Translations under genes and position numbers: made by a program
Source: AWTP1-13 sp963797005
GTDB lineage: Bacteria; Pseudomonadota; Alphaproteobacteria; Rhizobiales; Hyphomicrobiaceae
Assembly: GCA_963797005.1 (NCBI GenBank)
Contig: CAWCOF010000002.1
Coordinates: 152,848 to 216,847 of the forward strand
Direction: 5' to 3'
DNA length: 64,000 nucleotides
The notes under the pieces: generated by a model
What the model was told of the DNA's origin: nothing
Database searches by the model: none
The model's input: only the letters and a program-made list of their open reading frames with translations
In this document: positions 51,976 to 61,155 of the stretch, piece by piece
Layout of the letters: each line of letters opens with the position of its first letter
How positions within the stretch are numbered: position 1 is the first letter of the stretch

Positions 51976-53400
51976 ATGCCCTATGTGTTGGCCCTGCTCT
52001 GCGCGCTGGCCGCCGTGCTGGCGCCCGTCTCCGCCCAGGCGAACAAGCGTATTGCCTTGGTGATCGGCAACGCCGCGTATCTGAACACCGCCCCCCTCAA
52101 CAACCCGAGCAACGACGCGGAGGACATCGGCGGCGTGCTGAAAAGGCTCGGCTTCGAGGTGGTCGAGGGCCGCAATCTCGACAAACGCCACATGGAGCGG
52201 CTGATCCGGGATTTCGGCAAGAAGGTCACCGGCGCCGATGTGGCGCTCTTCTTCTACGCGGGCCACGGCCTGCAGGTGAACGGCCAGAACTATCTGGTGC
52301 CGACGGATGCCAGGCTCGCCTCCGAGGGCGATGTCGATTTCGAGAGCCTGCCCCTCAGCCTGGTGCTCAAGCAGATGGAGCGGGAGGCCAAGACCAGCAT
52401 CGTCATCCTCGATGCCTGCCGCGACAATCCGTTGGCGCGCAACCTCGCCCGTACCATGGGGACACGCAGCACCAGCGTCGGCCAGGGCCTCGCCGAGGTG
52501 CGCACGGGGGTCGGCACGCTGATCGCCTTCTCGACCCAGCCAGGCTACGTCGCCCTCGACGGGGAGGGGCGCAACTCCCCCTACACCGAGGCGCTGCTCA
52601 AGAATGCGGAGATCCCCGGCAAGGACATCAGTGCCGTGCTGGTGGAGGTGCGCAACGAGGTGCTGAAGGCCACCGAAGGCAAGCAGGTGCCCTGGGAGCA
52701 TACGTCCCTCACGGGCCAGGTGTATCTGAGGGCGTTGAAAGCGCCGGCCGCATCCCAGTCAGGGCCGCCGGCGTCACGAAGCTATGACAAGGAGCTGGAA
52801 ATCGCCTTTTGGAACTCGGTGAAGGACAGCAAGTCGCCGGCCGTGGTCGAGGCCTATCTCGAGCGCTATCCGGACGGCACCTTCGCCGGCCTGGCGCACG
52901 TGCTGGTGGGGCAACTCAAGCAGGCGGCGCAGAGCCGCGAAGAGACCCGGAAGTCAACCAGGGTCTCAGCCTTGCCGGCGCCGCAAGCGACACCCCAGCC
53001 GGCGGCCGACCCCGAGCGGCTGGTCCGGTCCCTGCAGTCCGAGCTCAAGCGCGTGGGCTGCGATCCAGGACCCATCGACGGGATCTGGGGTAGCCAGGCC
53101 AAGGAGGCGCTGGGCAGCTTCGCCCGCTCGGCCAAGCTGGCCCTGTCGACGGAAGAGGCGACATCGGCCGCTCTCGATGCCGTGACGAGCCGCAAGGAGC
53201 GCGTTTGCCCGGTCGAGTGCGGCCAGGGCGAAAAGGAGGTCGACGGTCGCTGCATTGCCGCAAAGCAGGACCGGGAGCATAGGCGGGCGAGCAGCAAGTC
53301 CCGCGCTGCCCGTCCCAGGGCGGAAAAGACGGAACCAAAGAGCGGCATTTGCTGGCAGCAAGAGGGCAAGAATTTCGCCGTGGTGCCCTGCACGAAGTAA
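51976..53400 (+). CDS. Secreted caspase-like (orthocaspase) protein with peptidoglycan-binding-like domain
   Basis: This 474-residue protein has a signal peptide (1-22) and a p20-type caspase domain (residues 24-245). The catalytic pair is H97 in FFYAGHGLQ and C148 in VILDACRDNP. Orthocaspases cut after Arg or Lys. Residues 265-320 form a helical link with a repeat-like YPDGTFAGLAHVL. A peptidoglycan-binding-like segment follows (LQSELKRVGCDPGPIDGIWGSQAKEALGSFARSA), and the tail is basic and cysteine-containing. Both catalytic residues are present, so it is probably an active periplasmic protease. Start ATG 51976 after GGGGAGAA. Confidence 0.88.
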   Translation: MPYVLALLCALAAVLAPVSAQANKRIALVIGNAAYLNTAPLNNPSNDAEDIGGVLKRLGFEVVEGRNLDKRHMERLIRDFGKKVTGADVALFFYAGHGLQVNGQNYLVPTDARLASEGDVDFESLPLSLVLKQMEREAKTSIVILDACRDNPLARNLARTMGTRSTSVGQGLAEVRTGVGTLIAFSTQPGYVALDGEGRNSPYTEALLKNAEIPGKDISAVLVEVRNEVLKATEGKQVPWEHTSLTGQVYLRALKAPAASQSGPPASRSYDKELEIAFWNSVKDSKSPAVVEAYLERYPDGTFAGLAHVLVGQLKQAAQSREETRKSTRVSALPAPQATPQPAADPERLVRSLQSELKRVGCDPGPIDGIWGSQAKEALGSFARSAKLALSTEEATSAALDAVTSRKERVCPVECGQGEKEVDGRCIAAKQDREHRRASSKSRAARPRAEKTEPKSGICWQQEGKNFAVVPCTK

Positions 53401-53412
53401 CGGAGTGGTGGC

Positions 53413-53431
53413 CGCCGCAGTTGCTGCGGCG
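53413..53431 (+). terminator. Candidate hairpin after the caspase-like gene
   Basis: CGCCGCAG-TTG-CTGCGGCG is a perfect 8-bp stem starting 13 bases after the stop. No T-run follows, so Rho-independent termination is not assured. Confidence 0.4.
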
Positions 53432-53553
53432 CACCCGTAAACAATCTGTAAGCAATCGCATGTCACGGATGCACGCCCCGCCAGCGGGCGGTATGCTGCG
53501 TGGATTCGGCGCGCCGTGTCGTGTGGTTCAATCTGCTGAACAGAGGCACTCGC

Positions 53554-54006
53554 ATGAGAATTGGGATGGGCGGAAATTCGGTGCGACGGGACTATGTGAT
53601 GCGACGGGACTATGTGAAATGGGCGGGCGTAGGCGCGCTCGCGCTTGCGGGGCTGATGGTGTCCGGGCTCGCCGACGCCAGCCGAGCCGAATCCCTCGAG
53701 GGCTACTGGAGCGGCGGCGGGTCGGTCTCGTTCGCCTCGGGTGCGAAGGAGCGCGCCCGATGCCGGGCCCGCTTCTGGCGGCGCACCTCCACCAGCTACA
53801 AGCTGCGGGCGGTGTGCGCGACGCCCTCCGTGAAGGCGGAGCAGACGGCGACTGTCCGGCGGGTCGGCGCGAACCGGTACGCCGGCAACTTCTACAACAG
53901 CGAGTACAACATCTCGGGCACGATCCACATCCGCGTGCGCGACGGCAGCCAGGACGTGAAGCTTTCCAGCGACGCCGGCTGGGCCTACTTCCGGCTGCGG
54001 CGCTAG
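53554..54006 (+). CDS. Small secreted hypothetical protein
   Basis: This 150-residue protein has a membrane-type signal segment (WAGVGALALAGLMVSGLADAS) and a mature part of about 110 residues beginning ESLEGYWSGGGSVSFASGAKERARCRARFWR. The strand-rich pattern with two cysteines (ARCRARF and RAVCATP) resembles small lipocalin-like or NlpE-like periplasmic proteins, but I recognise no family. AGAGG lies seven bases before ATG 53554. An 18-base tandem duplication in front of the signal creates a second in-frame ATG at 53599, which would give a shorter and more usual signal peptide. Confidence 0.6.
   Translation: MRIGMGGNSVRRDYVMRRDYVKWAGVGALALAGLMVSGLADASRAESLEGYWSGGGSVSFASGAKERARCRARFWRRTSTSYKLRAVCATPSVKAEQTATVRRVGANRYAGNFYNSEYNISGTIHIRVRDGSQDVKLSSDAGWAYFRLRR
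53582..53617 (+). repeat. Perfect 18-base tandem duplication
   Basis: Two exact copies of TGCGACGGGACTATGTGA are adjacent. In the reading frame they repeat the residues RRDYV and place either GTG or ATG before each copy. Confidence 0.85.
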
Positions 54007-54068
54007 CCTGAAGATGCGCGCGGGCAACTCTTCGCCCGCGCGAACCCCGACCTCGTCAGTCGGCCAAA

Positions 54069-55430
54069 TCAGTAACGCACGCCGGCGCTGGAAGCCGGGG
54101 CTTGAAGCATCCGCATGGTCTTGCGCGTGGCGCTCAGCTGATCGCCGGAGGCGGGTGCCGGCTGCGCGCCCAGCGCGTAGTAGTGGTCTTTGAGGTCGAC
54201 CATGTGCGGCGACACCGGCATGTTCGCCATGAGACCGCTGATCTCGGCTGCGTTCTGCCTCATGAGCTCGCGCGCCTCCGCGATCTTTCCCTGGTCCTGC
54301 AGGATGATGGCGCGCTGGGTGCGCGCGCGGGTCGTCTGCTCGACCACCGCCTCTGTCACCTTGAGGTCGCGGCCAGCCTTGACCTCCGCGTCCACCTTGG
54401 TGAAGCGCCCGCGGATCGGCGCATCGAGCGCCTGCTTGGCGCCGCTCTCCGGCTCGGTGTAGGCCACCTTGACGAGGCCGAAATCGCGCTCGTCGGGGGT
54501 GGCAGCGGGCTCGGCGAGCGCTTCGTCAATGGCCACCTCGAGCAGGATGTAGTGCTCTGTGGCCGCGTACACCTGGTTCAAGGTGAAGCGCGCCCGCTGG
54601 CCCTCGATGACGCCGTCGCGGCTCAACGCCCGCACCGGCCTGATGCCCGCCTTGAACTCGACGTCGACGGAGACGGTCTGGGCGCAAGAGCTCAGCACGT
54701 CGCTGAACTCCTTGTTGAAGATCTGGATGAGGTCCGAGGGGTCGCGCGCGAAAGCGTGGTTGCCGTCGCTGGCACGCGCAAGCTGCAGCATCAGGTCCTC
54801 GTTGTAGCGCAAGCCGAGCCCGATGGTGCTGACCGAGATGCCCTTGGAGAGGAGTGCCTGGCCCAGCTGCGCGAAGTCCGCGGGCCGGGACGGGCCGATG
54901 TTGGCCTGGCCATCGGAGAGCAGCACGACGCGGTTGAGCCGGCGCGAATCCTTGTTCTTGGCGACCTCGGCAGCGCCCATGAGGACACCGGCGTGAATGG
55001 CGGTGGAGCCGCGCGCGCGGACGAGCCTGATGGGATCGGTGATCCGGTTGGGATCGGTGACGTGCTGCGCCGGGACCAGAACGTCGATGCTCTGGTCGAA
55101 GATCACGACCGAGGCGATGTCGTTGGGTTGCAGGCGATTGATGGCCATGATCGCCGCCTCGCGCGCCTGGGCGATGCGCGGCCCCGACATGGAGCCCGAG
55201 CGGTCGATGACGAAGGCGACGTTGACCGGCGTGCGGTTGTCGTTGGGCTTGGGCCTGCAGCCCTCGAGCGCGATGCGCAGGTAGTTCCTGGAGGCCACGC
55301 CGCCCTTCATGACGGGGTTGGCGAGGCGCGTCTCGAGCCGGATCGGCTCGCCAGCACGGGCGGTGGCGGTTGCGAGGCTCGCAAACAGAGTGAGGCCGAA
55401 AAAGCAGATGCCGCCGCGCATGCGATCCAT
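54069..55430 (-). CDS. Secreted von Willebrand factor type A domain protein
   Basis: This 453-residue protein has a signal peptide (about 1-26) and a VWA domain (70-250). The MIDAS metal motif is DRSGSMS (D76, S78, S80), with the threonine in RGSTAIHAG and the aspartate in LLSDGQANIG completing the site. The C-terminal half has the VIT-linked type of sandwich followed by a helical part. Such periplasmic VWA proteins bind partners through metal-dependent contacts, and their targets are unknown. It faces the small secreted protein gene with 62 bases between the stops. Confidence 0.87.
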   Translation of the reverse strand: MDRMRGGICFFGLTLFASLATATARAGEPIRLETRLANPVMKGGVASRNYLRIALEGCRPKPNDNRTPVNVAFVIDRSGSMSGPRIAQAREAAIMAINRLQPNDIASVVIFDQSIDVLVPAQHVTDPNRITDPIRLVRARGSTAIHAGVLMGAAEVAKNKDSRRLNRVVLLSDGQANIGPSRPADFAQLGQALLSKGISVSTIGLGLRYNEDLMLQLARASDGNHAFARDPSDLIQIFNKEFSDVLSSCAQTVSVDVEFKAGIRPVRALSRDGVIEGQRARFTLNQVYAATEHYILLEVAIDEALAEPAATPDERDFGLVKVAYTEPESGAKQALDAPIRGRFTKVDAEVKAGRDLKVTEAVVEQTTRARTQRAIILQDQGKIAEARELMRQNAAEISGLMANMPVSPHMVDLKDHYYALGAQPAPASGDQLSATRKTMRMLQAPASSAGVRY

Positions 55431-55728
55431 TGGTCCAATCTCCCGCAGCCAGAGCTGCCAACGCCCCGAGCGCTGGCTTGGCCGTGGGAAGTGGCAGAAG
55501 TGGGGTTGGACGGTGTCAGCTGGATTACAAATCAGCCACGTTCCGGTCTCTCATAGACCACCGTAGCCAGCAGCAGGGCGTCGTCCGGACTTCTCGATCG
55601 GATCGAACTCGACCCCGCCGGCGCACTTCCGGCCTCCGGTCTGACCGCCCTCCAGGAGGTAGGGGGGCCGTCCGCCCGAGCCCGCGCGGCGCTTTTGCTC
55701 TTGCGGAGCGGAGTGCCTTCGATATAGC
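55431..55728. other. Divergent spacer between VWA and TetR genes
   Basis: About 300 bases contain no supported gene. GGACTTCTCGATC at about 55588 equals part of a family D arm (near 5820) and may be a decayed repeat. The right end leads into the TetR operator. Confidence 0.4.
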
Positions 55729-55748
55729 ACCGTAACGTACGGTACGGT
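55729..55748 (+). promoter_or_regulatory. Putative TetR operator
   Basis: ACCGTA-ACG-TACGGT is an inverted repeat with a 3-base centre, followed by ACGGT, which overlaps a second pairing with the first ACCGT. It lies only seven bases before the GTG at 55755, a typical place for self-repression by a TetR protein. Confidence 0.55.
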
Positions 55749-55754
55749 TGGGGC

Positions 55755-56495
55755 GTGGGTAGCGGGATTTTGCGGGCAGCGTCAGACATCGAAGCGGGCA
55801 ACGGCCCGAGCTCCCGTCAGGAGGAGGTGCTCGATGCCGTGCTCGACCTTCTTGCGGAGGGCCGCGACGCGCTCACCATGTCGGCGGTAGCCGAGCGGGC
55901 GAGTTGCTCCAAGGAAACGCTCTACAAGTGGTTCGGCGATCGTGAGGGCCTGCTTACGGCTACCGTGCAATGGCAAGCCTCCAAGGTTCGCGCGGGAACC
56001 TACGACGCGGCGCGGCTCGACACCTCCTCGCTGCAGGCGAGCCTGGAGGCCTTCGCCGCCAATTGGCTCAAGGTGATCTCCTCACGCACCTCGATCGCGC
56101 TCAACCGCGTGGCCGTCAGCCATGCGCAGTCGGGCAAGAGCAATCTGGGCGAGATCGTGCTCTCCAATGGCCGCTTCGCCATCGGCGAGCGCCTCAAGCC
56201 CTTGCTGGAGGCGGCGCGCGAGGCCGGGCTCATTGCCTTCGACGACACGGAGACGGCGTTCCGCACGTTCTTCGGTCTCGTCGGCCGCGATGTCCAACTC
56301 AGGCTGCTGCTCGGTGACAGACTGCGGCTGAGCGAAGCCGAGATCGCGCGCGACGTAAAGCGGGCGACGCAACAGTTCCTCTTGCTTTATGGGGCAGGAA
56401 ATGCGCTGGCGACTGCCGGCAAAACCAAAACTCAACCACCGGAAGGAAACGTGACATGCGCGTCTATTACGATCGTGATGCCGACATCAACCTGA
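55755..56495 (+). CDS. TetR/AcrR family regulator
   Basis: This regulator of about 246 residues has an N-terminal helix-turn-helix (VLDLLAEGRDALTMSAVAERASCSKETLYKWFGDREGLLTATV) and a helical ligand-binding domain with TetR_C-like AREAGLIAFDDTETAFRTFFGLVGRDVQLRLLLGD. The ligand is unknown. Its reading frame runs 40 bases past the ilvC start, so the two genes overlap in different frames and the tail (GKTKTQPPEGNVTCASITIV) is unlikely to be conserved. It may therefore be co-transcribed with ilvC. A palindrome just upstream is a good operator candidate. The start is uncertain. Confidence 0.85.
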   Translation: MGSGILRAASDIEAGNGPSSRQEEVLDAVLDLLAEGRDALTMSAVAERASCSKETLYKWFGDREGLLTATVQWQASKVRAGTYDAARLDTSSLQASLEAFAANWLKVISSRTSIALNRVAVSHAQSGKSNLGEIVLSNGRFAIGERLKPLLEAAREAGLIAFDDTETAFRTFFGLVGRDVQLRLLLGDRLRLSEAEIARDVKRATQQFLLLYGAGNALATAGKTKTQPPEGNVTCASITIVMPTST

Positions 56496-57475
56496 TCAAG
56501 GGCAAGAAGGTGGCCGTGATCGGCTACGGCAGCCAGGGCCATGCCCACGTCTTGAACCTGCGCGATTCCGGCGTGAAGAACCTGGCCGTGGCGCTGCGCA
56601 AGACCTCGGCCGGCGTCAAGAAAGCCGAGCAGCAGAAGCTGAAAGTCATGGAGGTGTCGGAGGCTGCCAAGTGGGCCGACGTGATGATGATGCTCACGCC
56701 CGACGAGCTGCAGGCCGACATCTACAAGGACCACCTCCACGAGAATATGAAGGAGGGCGCGGGGCTGATGTTCGCCCACGGCCTCAACGTGCATTTCAAC
56801 CTGATCGAGCCGAGGGCCGATCTCGACGTCGGCATGATCGCTCCAAAGGGCCCGGGCCACACCGTGCGCTCCGAGTACGCGCGCGGGGGCGGGGTGCCGT
56901 GCCTGCTCGCCATCCACCAGGACAGAAGCGGCAATGCGCACGACCTGTTCCTCTCCTATGGGGCGGCGATCGGCGGCGGCCGTGCCGGCATCATCGAGAC
57001 GACCTTCAAGGAGGAGTGCGAGACTGACCTGTTCGGCGAGCAGACCGTGCTGTGCGGCGGCCTCGTCGAGCTGATCCGGGCGGGCTTCGAGACGCTGGTG
57101 GAGGCGGGATATGCGCCGGAGATGGCCTACTTCGAGTGCCTGCACGAGGTGAAGCTGATCGTCGACCTCATCTACGAGGGCGGCATTGCCAACATGAACT
57201 ACTCGATCTCCAACACGGCCGAGTACGGCGAGTACGTGTCGGGGCCCAGGCTCATCGACGACCGGTTCCGAGCGGAGATGAAGCGCATCCTGAAGGACAT
57301 CCAGTCGGGCGCCTTCACGAGCGATTGGATCCGCGAGTGCAAGGCCGGCCAGCCGCGCTTCAAGGCGACGCGGCGCCTGAACGATGCGCACCAGATCGAG
57401 GACGTGGGCGCCAAGCTCCGCGCCATGATGCCCTGGATCAAGGCTGGCGCGCTGGTGGACAAGAGCAAGAACTGA
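56456..57475 (+). CDS. ilvC: Ketol-acid reductoisomerase
   Basis: This 339-residue class I enzyme catalyses the second step of valine, leucine and isoleucine synthesis, an alkyl shift and NADPH reduction of acetolactate. The NADPH site is VIGYGSQGHAHVLNLRDSG. The magnesium ligands are in the knotted C-terminal domain (DLFGEQTVLCGG and YFECLHEVKLIVDLIYEGG). The length is standard and the sequence is intact. GGAAGG lies 12 bases before the ATG. The biosynthesis theme returns at the window end with leuA. Confidence 0.97.
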   Translation: MRVYYDRDADINLIKGKKVAVIGYGSQGHAHVLNLRDSGVKNLAVALRKTSAGVKKAEQQKLKVMEVSEAAKWADVMMMLTPDELQADIYKDHLHENMKEGAGLMFAHGLNVHFNLIEPRADLDVGMIAPKGPGHTVRSEYARGGGVPCLLAIHQDRSGNAHDLFLSYGAAIGGGRAGIIETTFKEECETDLFGEQTVLCGGLVELIRAGFETLVEAGYAPEMAYFECLHEVKLIVDLIYEGGIANMNYSISNTAEYGEYVSGPRLIDDRFRAEMKRILKDIQSGAFTSDWIRECKAGQPRFKATRRLNDAHQIEDVGAKLRAMMPWIKAGALVDKSKN

Positions 57476-57722
57476 TGCGGCAGGCCGAACCAGTGACGCA
57501 ACGCCGGCAGCCGAGCCAATCGGCTGCCGGCCAGGCGCGGACTTGCGGAAAGCGCACGGCATCCACTGACAGGCTGGGCCTGCCCACGCCGAAGGCGCGT
57601 TGGCGGGGGCGAAAGCCTGCGCAGAAGCGTGCCCGATTGTTATTTTGCCATTTTTGCATATTCTGTTTCCGTCGTGGCCGGGCGCCGGCCTGGTCCCGTG
57701 CAACGATGCGGAGGCCCATGTC

Positions 57723-58564
57723 ATGGACGCAAGCGCAGAGATCGCGCCCGAGCAACCCACGGCCCGGCCGCCATCGACCAGCGATGTTCCAACCCAACCC
57801 GCCCGCAAGGGAGGCGCACGACGTCGGGGCTGGTTCTCGCGCGCGCAGGCTGGCGACCTGCGCATCTATCAGCACTCGGACCTCCTCTATTGGTGGATCG
57901 TATGGGCGTACGGCTACGTTTGCGCCGCCATCACTTACCTGGACGGAACTCCGGTCAAGGAACTGGCTGCTACCACTGACAAGGTGATCCTGTTTCACAG
58001 GTCGCCCTGGCTCGGCATCTCCTTCACGGCCCTCACGCTGTTCGTCATCCTTTTCACGAACGTGCGCGCAAGAGGCGTCTACTCCTTGGTGCTGGTGCTG
58101 GTCGTGAGCGGTATCATTTGGGGCGCCAGCCGCATACCCGGCATCGGCGGCGTGATGACTTGGGCCGGGCTGCTGCGCATCCATCTCAATCTTGCCTTCT
58201 ATGTCGCCTTCTCGTCGGTGCTCGCGCTTATCTGGTTGTTCGTCGTCATCTTCGTCGATCATTTCACCTGGTGGCGTTTCTCATCGGGCCAGGTCATCGA
58301 GGAGCACAGGGTTGGCCAGGCGACGGGCAACGCCTTCAACACCGAGGGAATGGTGGTGCGGCGACTGCCGGACGACTTCTTCCGGCACCGCATCCTGGGA
58401 CTGGGTATCGTGCCGCGTCTCGGGTTGGGCACCGGGGATTTCAGAGTGAAGCCGCCCCACGAAGAATCTTCGAGATCCACAACGTTTGGAGGGCCAATCG
58501 CAAGCAAAGGCGCATGGAAGAGATGATCAAGACGCGCATCGTGGAGACGGCCAAGCAGGGCTGA
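57723..58564 (+). CDS. Conserved membrane protein of unknown function (one frameshift)
   Basis: This protein has four hydrophobic helices (about residues 58-78, 98-118, 122-142 and 156-178), a Pro/Ala-rich cytoplasmic N-terminus and a long C-terminal soluble part. A base is missing near 58466; with it restored, the protein has 280 residues and ends EIHNVWRANRKQRRMEEMIKTRIVETAKQG. I recognise no named family. The basic, helical C-terminus could contact nucleic acid or protein. No neighbour gives a hint of its task. Confidence 0.65.
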
Positions 58565-58678
58565 GTGCGGTTGGGGAATAGCGGCCCGCAACGATGGATT
58601 GCCTCTAGGCGGGCGCTGGCAGCGCGGCGATAATGCCGGCTTGCAACCGAGCAGAATGCTGCACCGAGAGGGAAATCG

Positions 58679-58945
58679 ATGACGATACGCGCTGCTTTGC
58701 TGTTCGCCTTGGCCGTCGGATTTGGCGCACTCGTGCTGGCTCCGGTAGCCCCCCACCCGACGCAGGCCGCGAGCAAGAAGAAGGGGGCCACGGTCAAGGC
58801 CGGCAAGGGCGAGAAGGTCTGCCGCATCAAGATGAAGTACTCAGGCGAGATCAAGACCTTCGTGTGCAAGAAGAACGAGCCGTGCTGCGCCTGGCACGAG
58901 ATCAACTACGTCAAGTGCGGCAGCACAATTACGGGCTGCCTGTAG
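58679..58945 (+). CDS. Small secreted cysteine-rich protein
   Basis: This 88-residue protein has a signal peptide (about 1-30, ending PTQAAS) and a mature part of about 58 residues with six cysteines (KVCRIKMKYSGEIKTFVCKKNEPCCAWHEINYVKCGSTITGC). The cysteines may form disulfides in the periplasm. I do not recognise a family. It lies alone between the unknown membrane protein and a non-coding stretch. Confidence 0.65.
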   Translation: MTIRAALLFALAVGFGALVLAPVAPHPTQAASKKKGATVKAGKGEKVCRIKMKYSGEIKTFVCKKNEPCCAWHEINYVKCGSTITGCL

Positions 58946-59310
58946 CTGGAACCTCGGCCCGCGGGGCGTCTTCAAAGTGCGTCGGGAACGGCGGCTTTGG
59001 TCTCGTGCGCGCAGTCGGCCGGACGGCGCCGTTGGTGTTTGCTGGGCGAAAGTTGCGGCCGGGCGACCGGGAGCCCCCGCCCGTTACCAATCCTGCGATT
59101 GGCGGTGGGCGCATCGCGGGCCCCATGCCACAATCTCGCCCGAAGGTTCATAAGAGTCTCGCTTAACCGAAGACTCTCGGTGCACGGAGTGACGACCGCG
59201 CGCCGGTGAGTGTGTGAGCAGCGCCAATCTGAGCGGGGAAGGGGTCCCGTGACGAGGAACACGAGCCGGCGGGATTGCCTTTGGTGGCACGCCTCCGCGC
59301 GCGCGGAGGG
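58946..59310. other. Non-coding stretch
   Basis: About 365 bases without a supported gene. No repeat of families A-D is seen. A promoter for the following gene should be here, but no clear boxes are visible. Confidence 0.4.
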
Positions 59311-59891
59311 ATGTGCGCGCTGGCGATCGCAACGCTCGCGTCCGCGCTGCTGGTCGCAGCCGCAGGGGTGGCCCACGCCCAGAAGAAGGACCCGCCGCGG
59401 ATCCCCTACGGCAAGCACCTCAAGGACAAGGGTCAAGCCAAGGAGCCGGCGGCGGCCCCCGCAGAGGTAAAGCCGCACATCCACGCCCCGAGCAGATGGC
59501 GATGATGATCCAGACGTCGGTGGTGGCACTGAGCCAGGCCAACCTGACGGGGAACTTCTCGGTGCTGCACGCGCTCGGCGCGCCGAGCTTTCAGAAGGCC
59601 AACACGCCCGCCAAGCTCGCCGAGATATTCAAGAACCTGCGCCAGCAGAACATCGACCTGACGCCGGTCATTCTGTTCTCGCCGATCCTTCTGCGTGAAC
59701 CCGTCATCAACGCGCAGGGCATGCTGCACCTGGTCGGCTATTACAAGACAGCGCCGCAACAGGTGCACTTCGAGCTACTGTTTCAGCCGGTTTCGGGCCA
59801 GTGGCGACTGTTCGGCATTTCGGTCCGCACCCAACCCGCCAACCCGCCGGCTGCCGCCAGCGCCGCGGACCAGGCCAAGAAGACGAAATAG
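59311..59891 (+). CDS. Secreted hypothetical protein (one frameshift)
   Basis: This protein has a signal peptide (CALAIATLASALLVAAAGVAHAQ) and a mature part with helices and strands: EQMAMMIQTSVVALSQANLTGNFSVLHALGAPSFQ, then LAEIFKNLRQQNIDLTPVILFSPILL and VHFELLFQPVSGQWRLFGISV. One base is missing in the C-run at 59486-59489; corrected length is 193 residues. The pattern resembles periplasmic DUF4019/NTF2-like proteins, but I am not certain. The ribosome binding site GGAGGG is only one base from ATG 59311, so a start upstream (GTG 59284 or TTG 59275) is possible. Confidence 0.6.
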
Positions 59892-59998
59892 CCCGCGACC
59901 TCGTCGGCGCGGCGCGCAGGGTGCGATAGGCGTAGCCAAATTGCACCGATAAAGAGGTGCGCGATGCAATACGCTGCCGCTATTGCACCACCCTCGCG

Positions 59999-60690
59999 TC
60001 AGAACTTGAAGCTGAGGCCGACGCGCACGGTCTGCATGCTGGGATCGAGATCGACCGGGCCACCGGCGAGCGCGCCGGCGGGGGCGGTGGCGCCGTCGAA
60101 CCCGTAATAGAGGTATTCGATGCGCGCGCTCAAATTCGGCGTCAGCATGTGCTCGATGCCGCCGCCCGCCACCCAGCCGAAATGGCGGTCGGAGAAGCCG
60201 GGCAAGCCGGTGGCGGTGTAGTCGACGTCGGCCCAGGCGCCGCCGGCGGTGGCGTAGAACAGCGTGCGGTTGCCGTTGCCCGTGACGCCAAGCCGCCCGC
60301 GCACGGAGGCCAGCCAGTTGACGTCGTGTGCGCAAGCGTCGGCAGGGTTGGGGCAGGCGATAGAGCCGTCCAGGCCGCTGCCGGAAATGTCTGCCTCCAC
60401 GCCGAACACCAGCGCGCCGCGCTGCCAGTTGTAGCCGATCTGGCCGCCGCCCACCCATCCCGCGCCGCTGTCGCCAACGGTCGTTCCGCCCCCGGTCCAA
60501 TCGAGATCGGACCAGCCGTACCCGGCGTGGACGCCAATGTAGAGGCCGGACCACGAGTAGAGCGGCAGGGGTGGGGCGGCGCGTCCTTGACGCTGCCCCG
60601 AGGCGGACCACCGCCGAGGTCGGCCGCCATGGCCGTCGAGACGAGCATGACGGCCGCTCCCATGCCGAGCGCGAGCGCGCGCAGCGTCAT
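59999..60690 (-). CDS. Outer-membrane beta-barrel protein, Omp25/RopB type (one frameshift)
   Basis: This is an eight-strand outer membrane porin-like protein. The signal peptide is MTLRALALGMGAAVMLVSTAMAADL, then SWSGLYIGVHAGYGWSD, the typical first strand of the family. It ends with the C-terminal phenylalanine (RVGLSFKF) needed for outer-membrane insertion. A missing base in the G-run near 60570 separates signal peptide and barrel; corrected length is 230 residues. Genes of this type are hallmark outer membrane proteins of Hyphomicrobiales. Confidence 0.88.
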
Positions 60691-61155
60691 GACGCTTCTC
60701 CGTTTCCAGGGCTCGCCGACAAGAGATGGGACGGCAGAGACGCGGGGAGCCTCTGCCGCCCCCTACGGGACCGCGCGACGAGCGCGCTTTCCCATTGGTT
60801 GTGAACGCCACAAGCCAACTGATCGGCGCGGGGTGCGCCTGCCGATCCTCAATGTGGGTTCAGTTCTCCCTCGGGGGCGGACCAATGGGAAATCCACCGG
60901 CCTTCAATCGGTTCCCTCGCCGTAAGCCCCCACTCCCGTGTCTAGCGAGAGGCATTTCACCGGCGTACCGCGGCGGCAAGTTGACCTACTCGGGGCATTT
61001 GTGTGTCAAATACAACATGTGATCGGTTGAAATAAGCCGATAGGAGATTTGAGCTTGCGTGCGGTTTCGCTGCCACGCGAGGTGTGTCCGGTCCCGCTTG
61101 GACCTTGGCCGGGAATCCGGCAATGTTCCGGCCGACTCCAACAATCGGGCTGGCC
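60691..61155. other. Divergent spacer between porin and phzF genes
   Basis: This stretch of 465 bases has no supported gene. It is somewhat less GC-rich toward 61000, which suits a promoter region. No palindromic repeat is present. Confidence 0.4.

Noticed and set aside
58946..59310. Short open frames between the Cys-rich protein and the next secreted protein
   Set aside because: They show no coding pattern, no family similarity and no ribosome binding sites.
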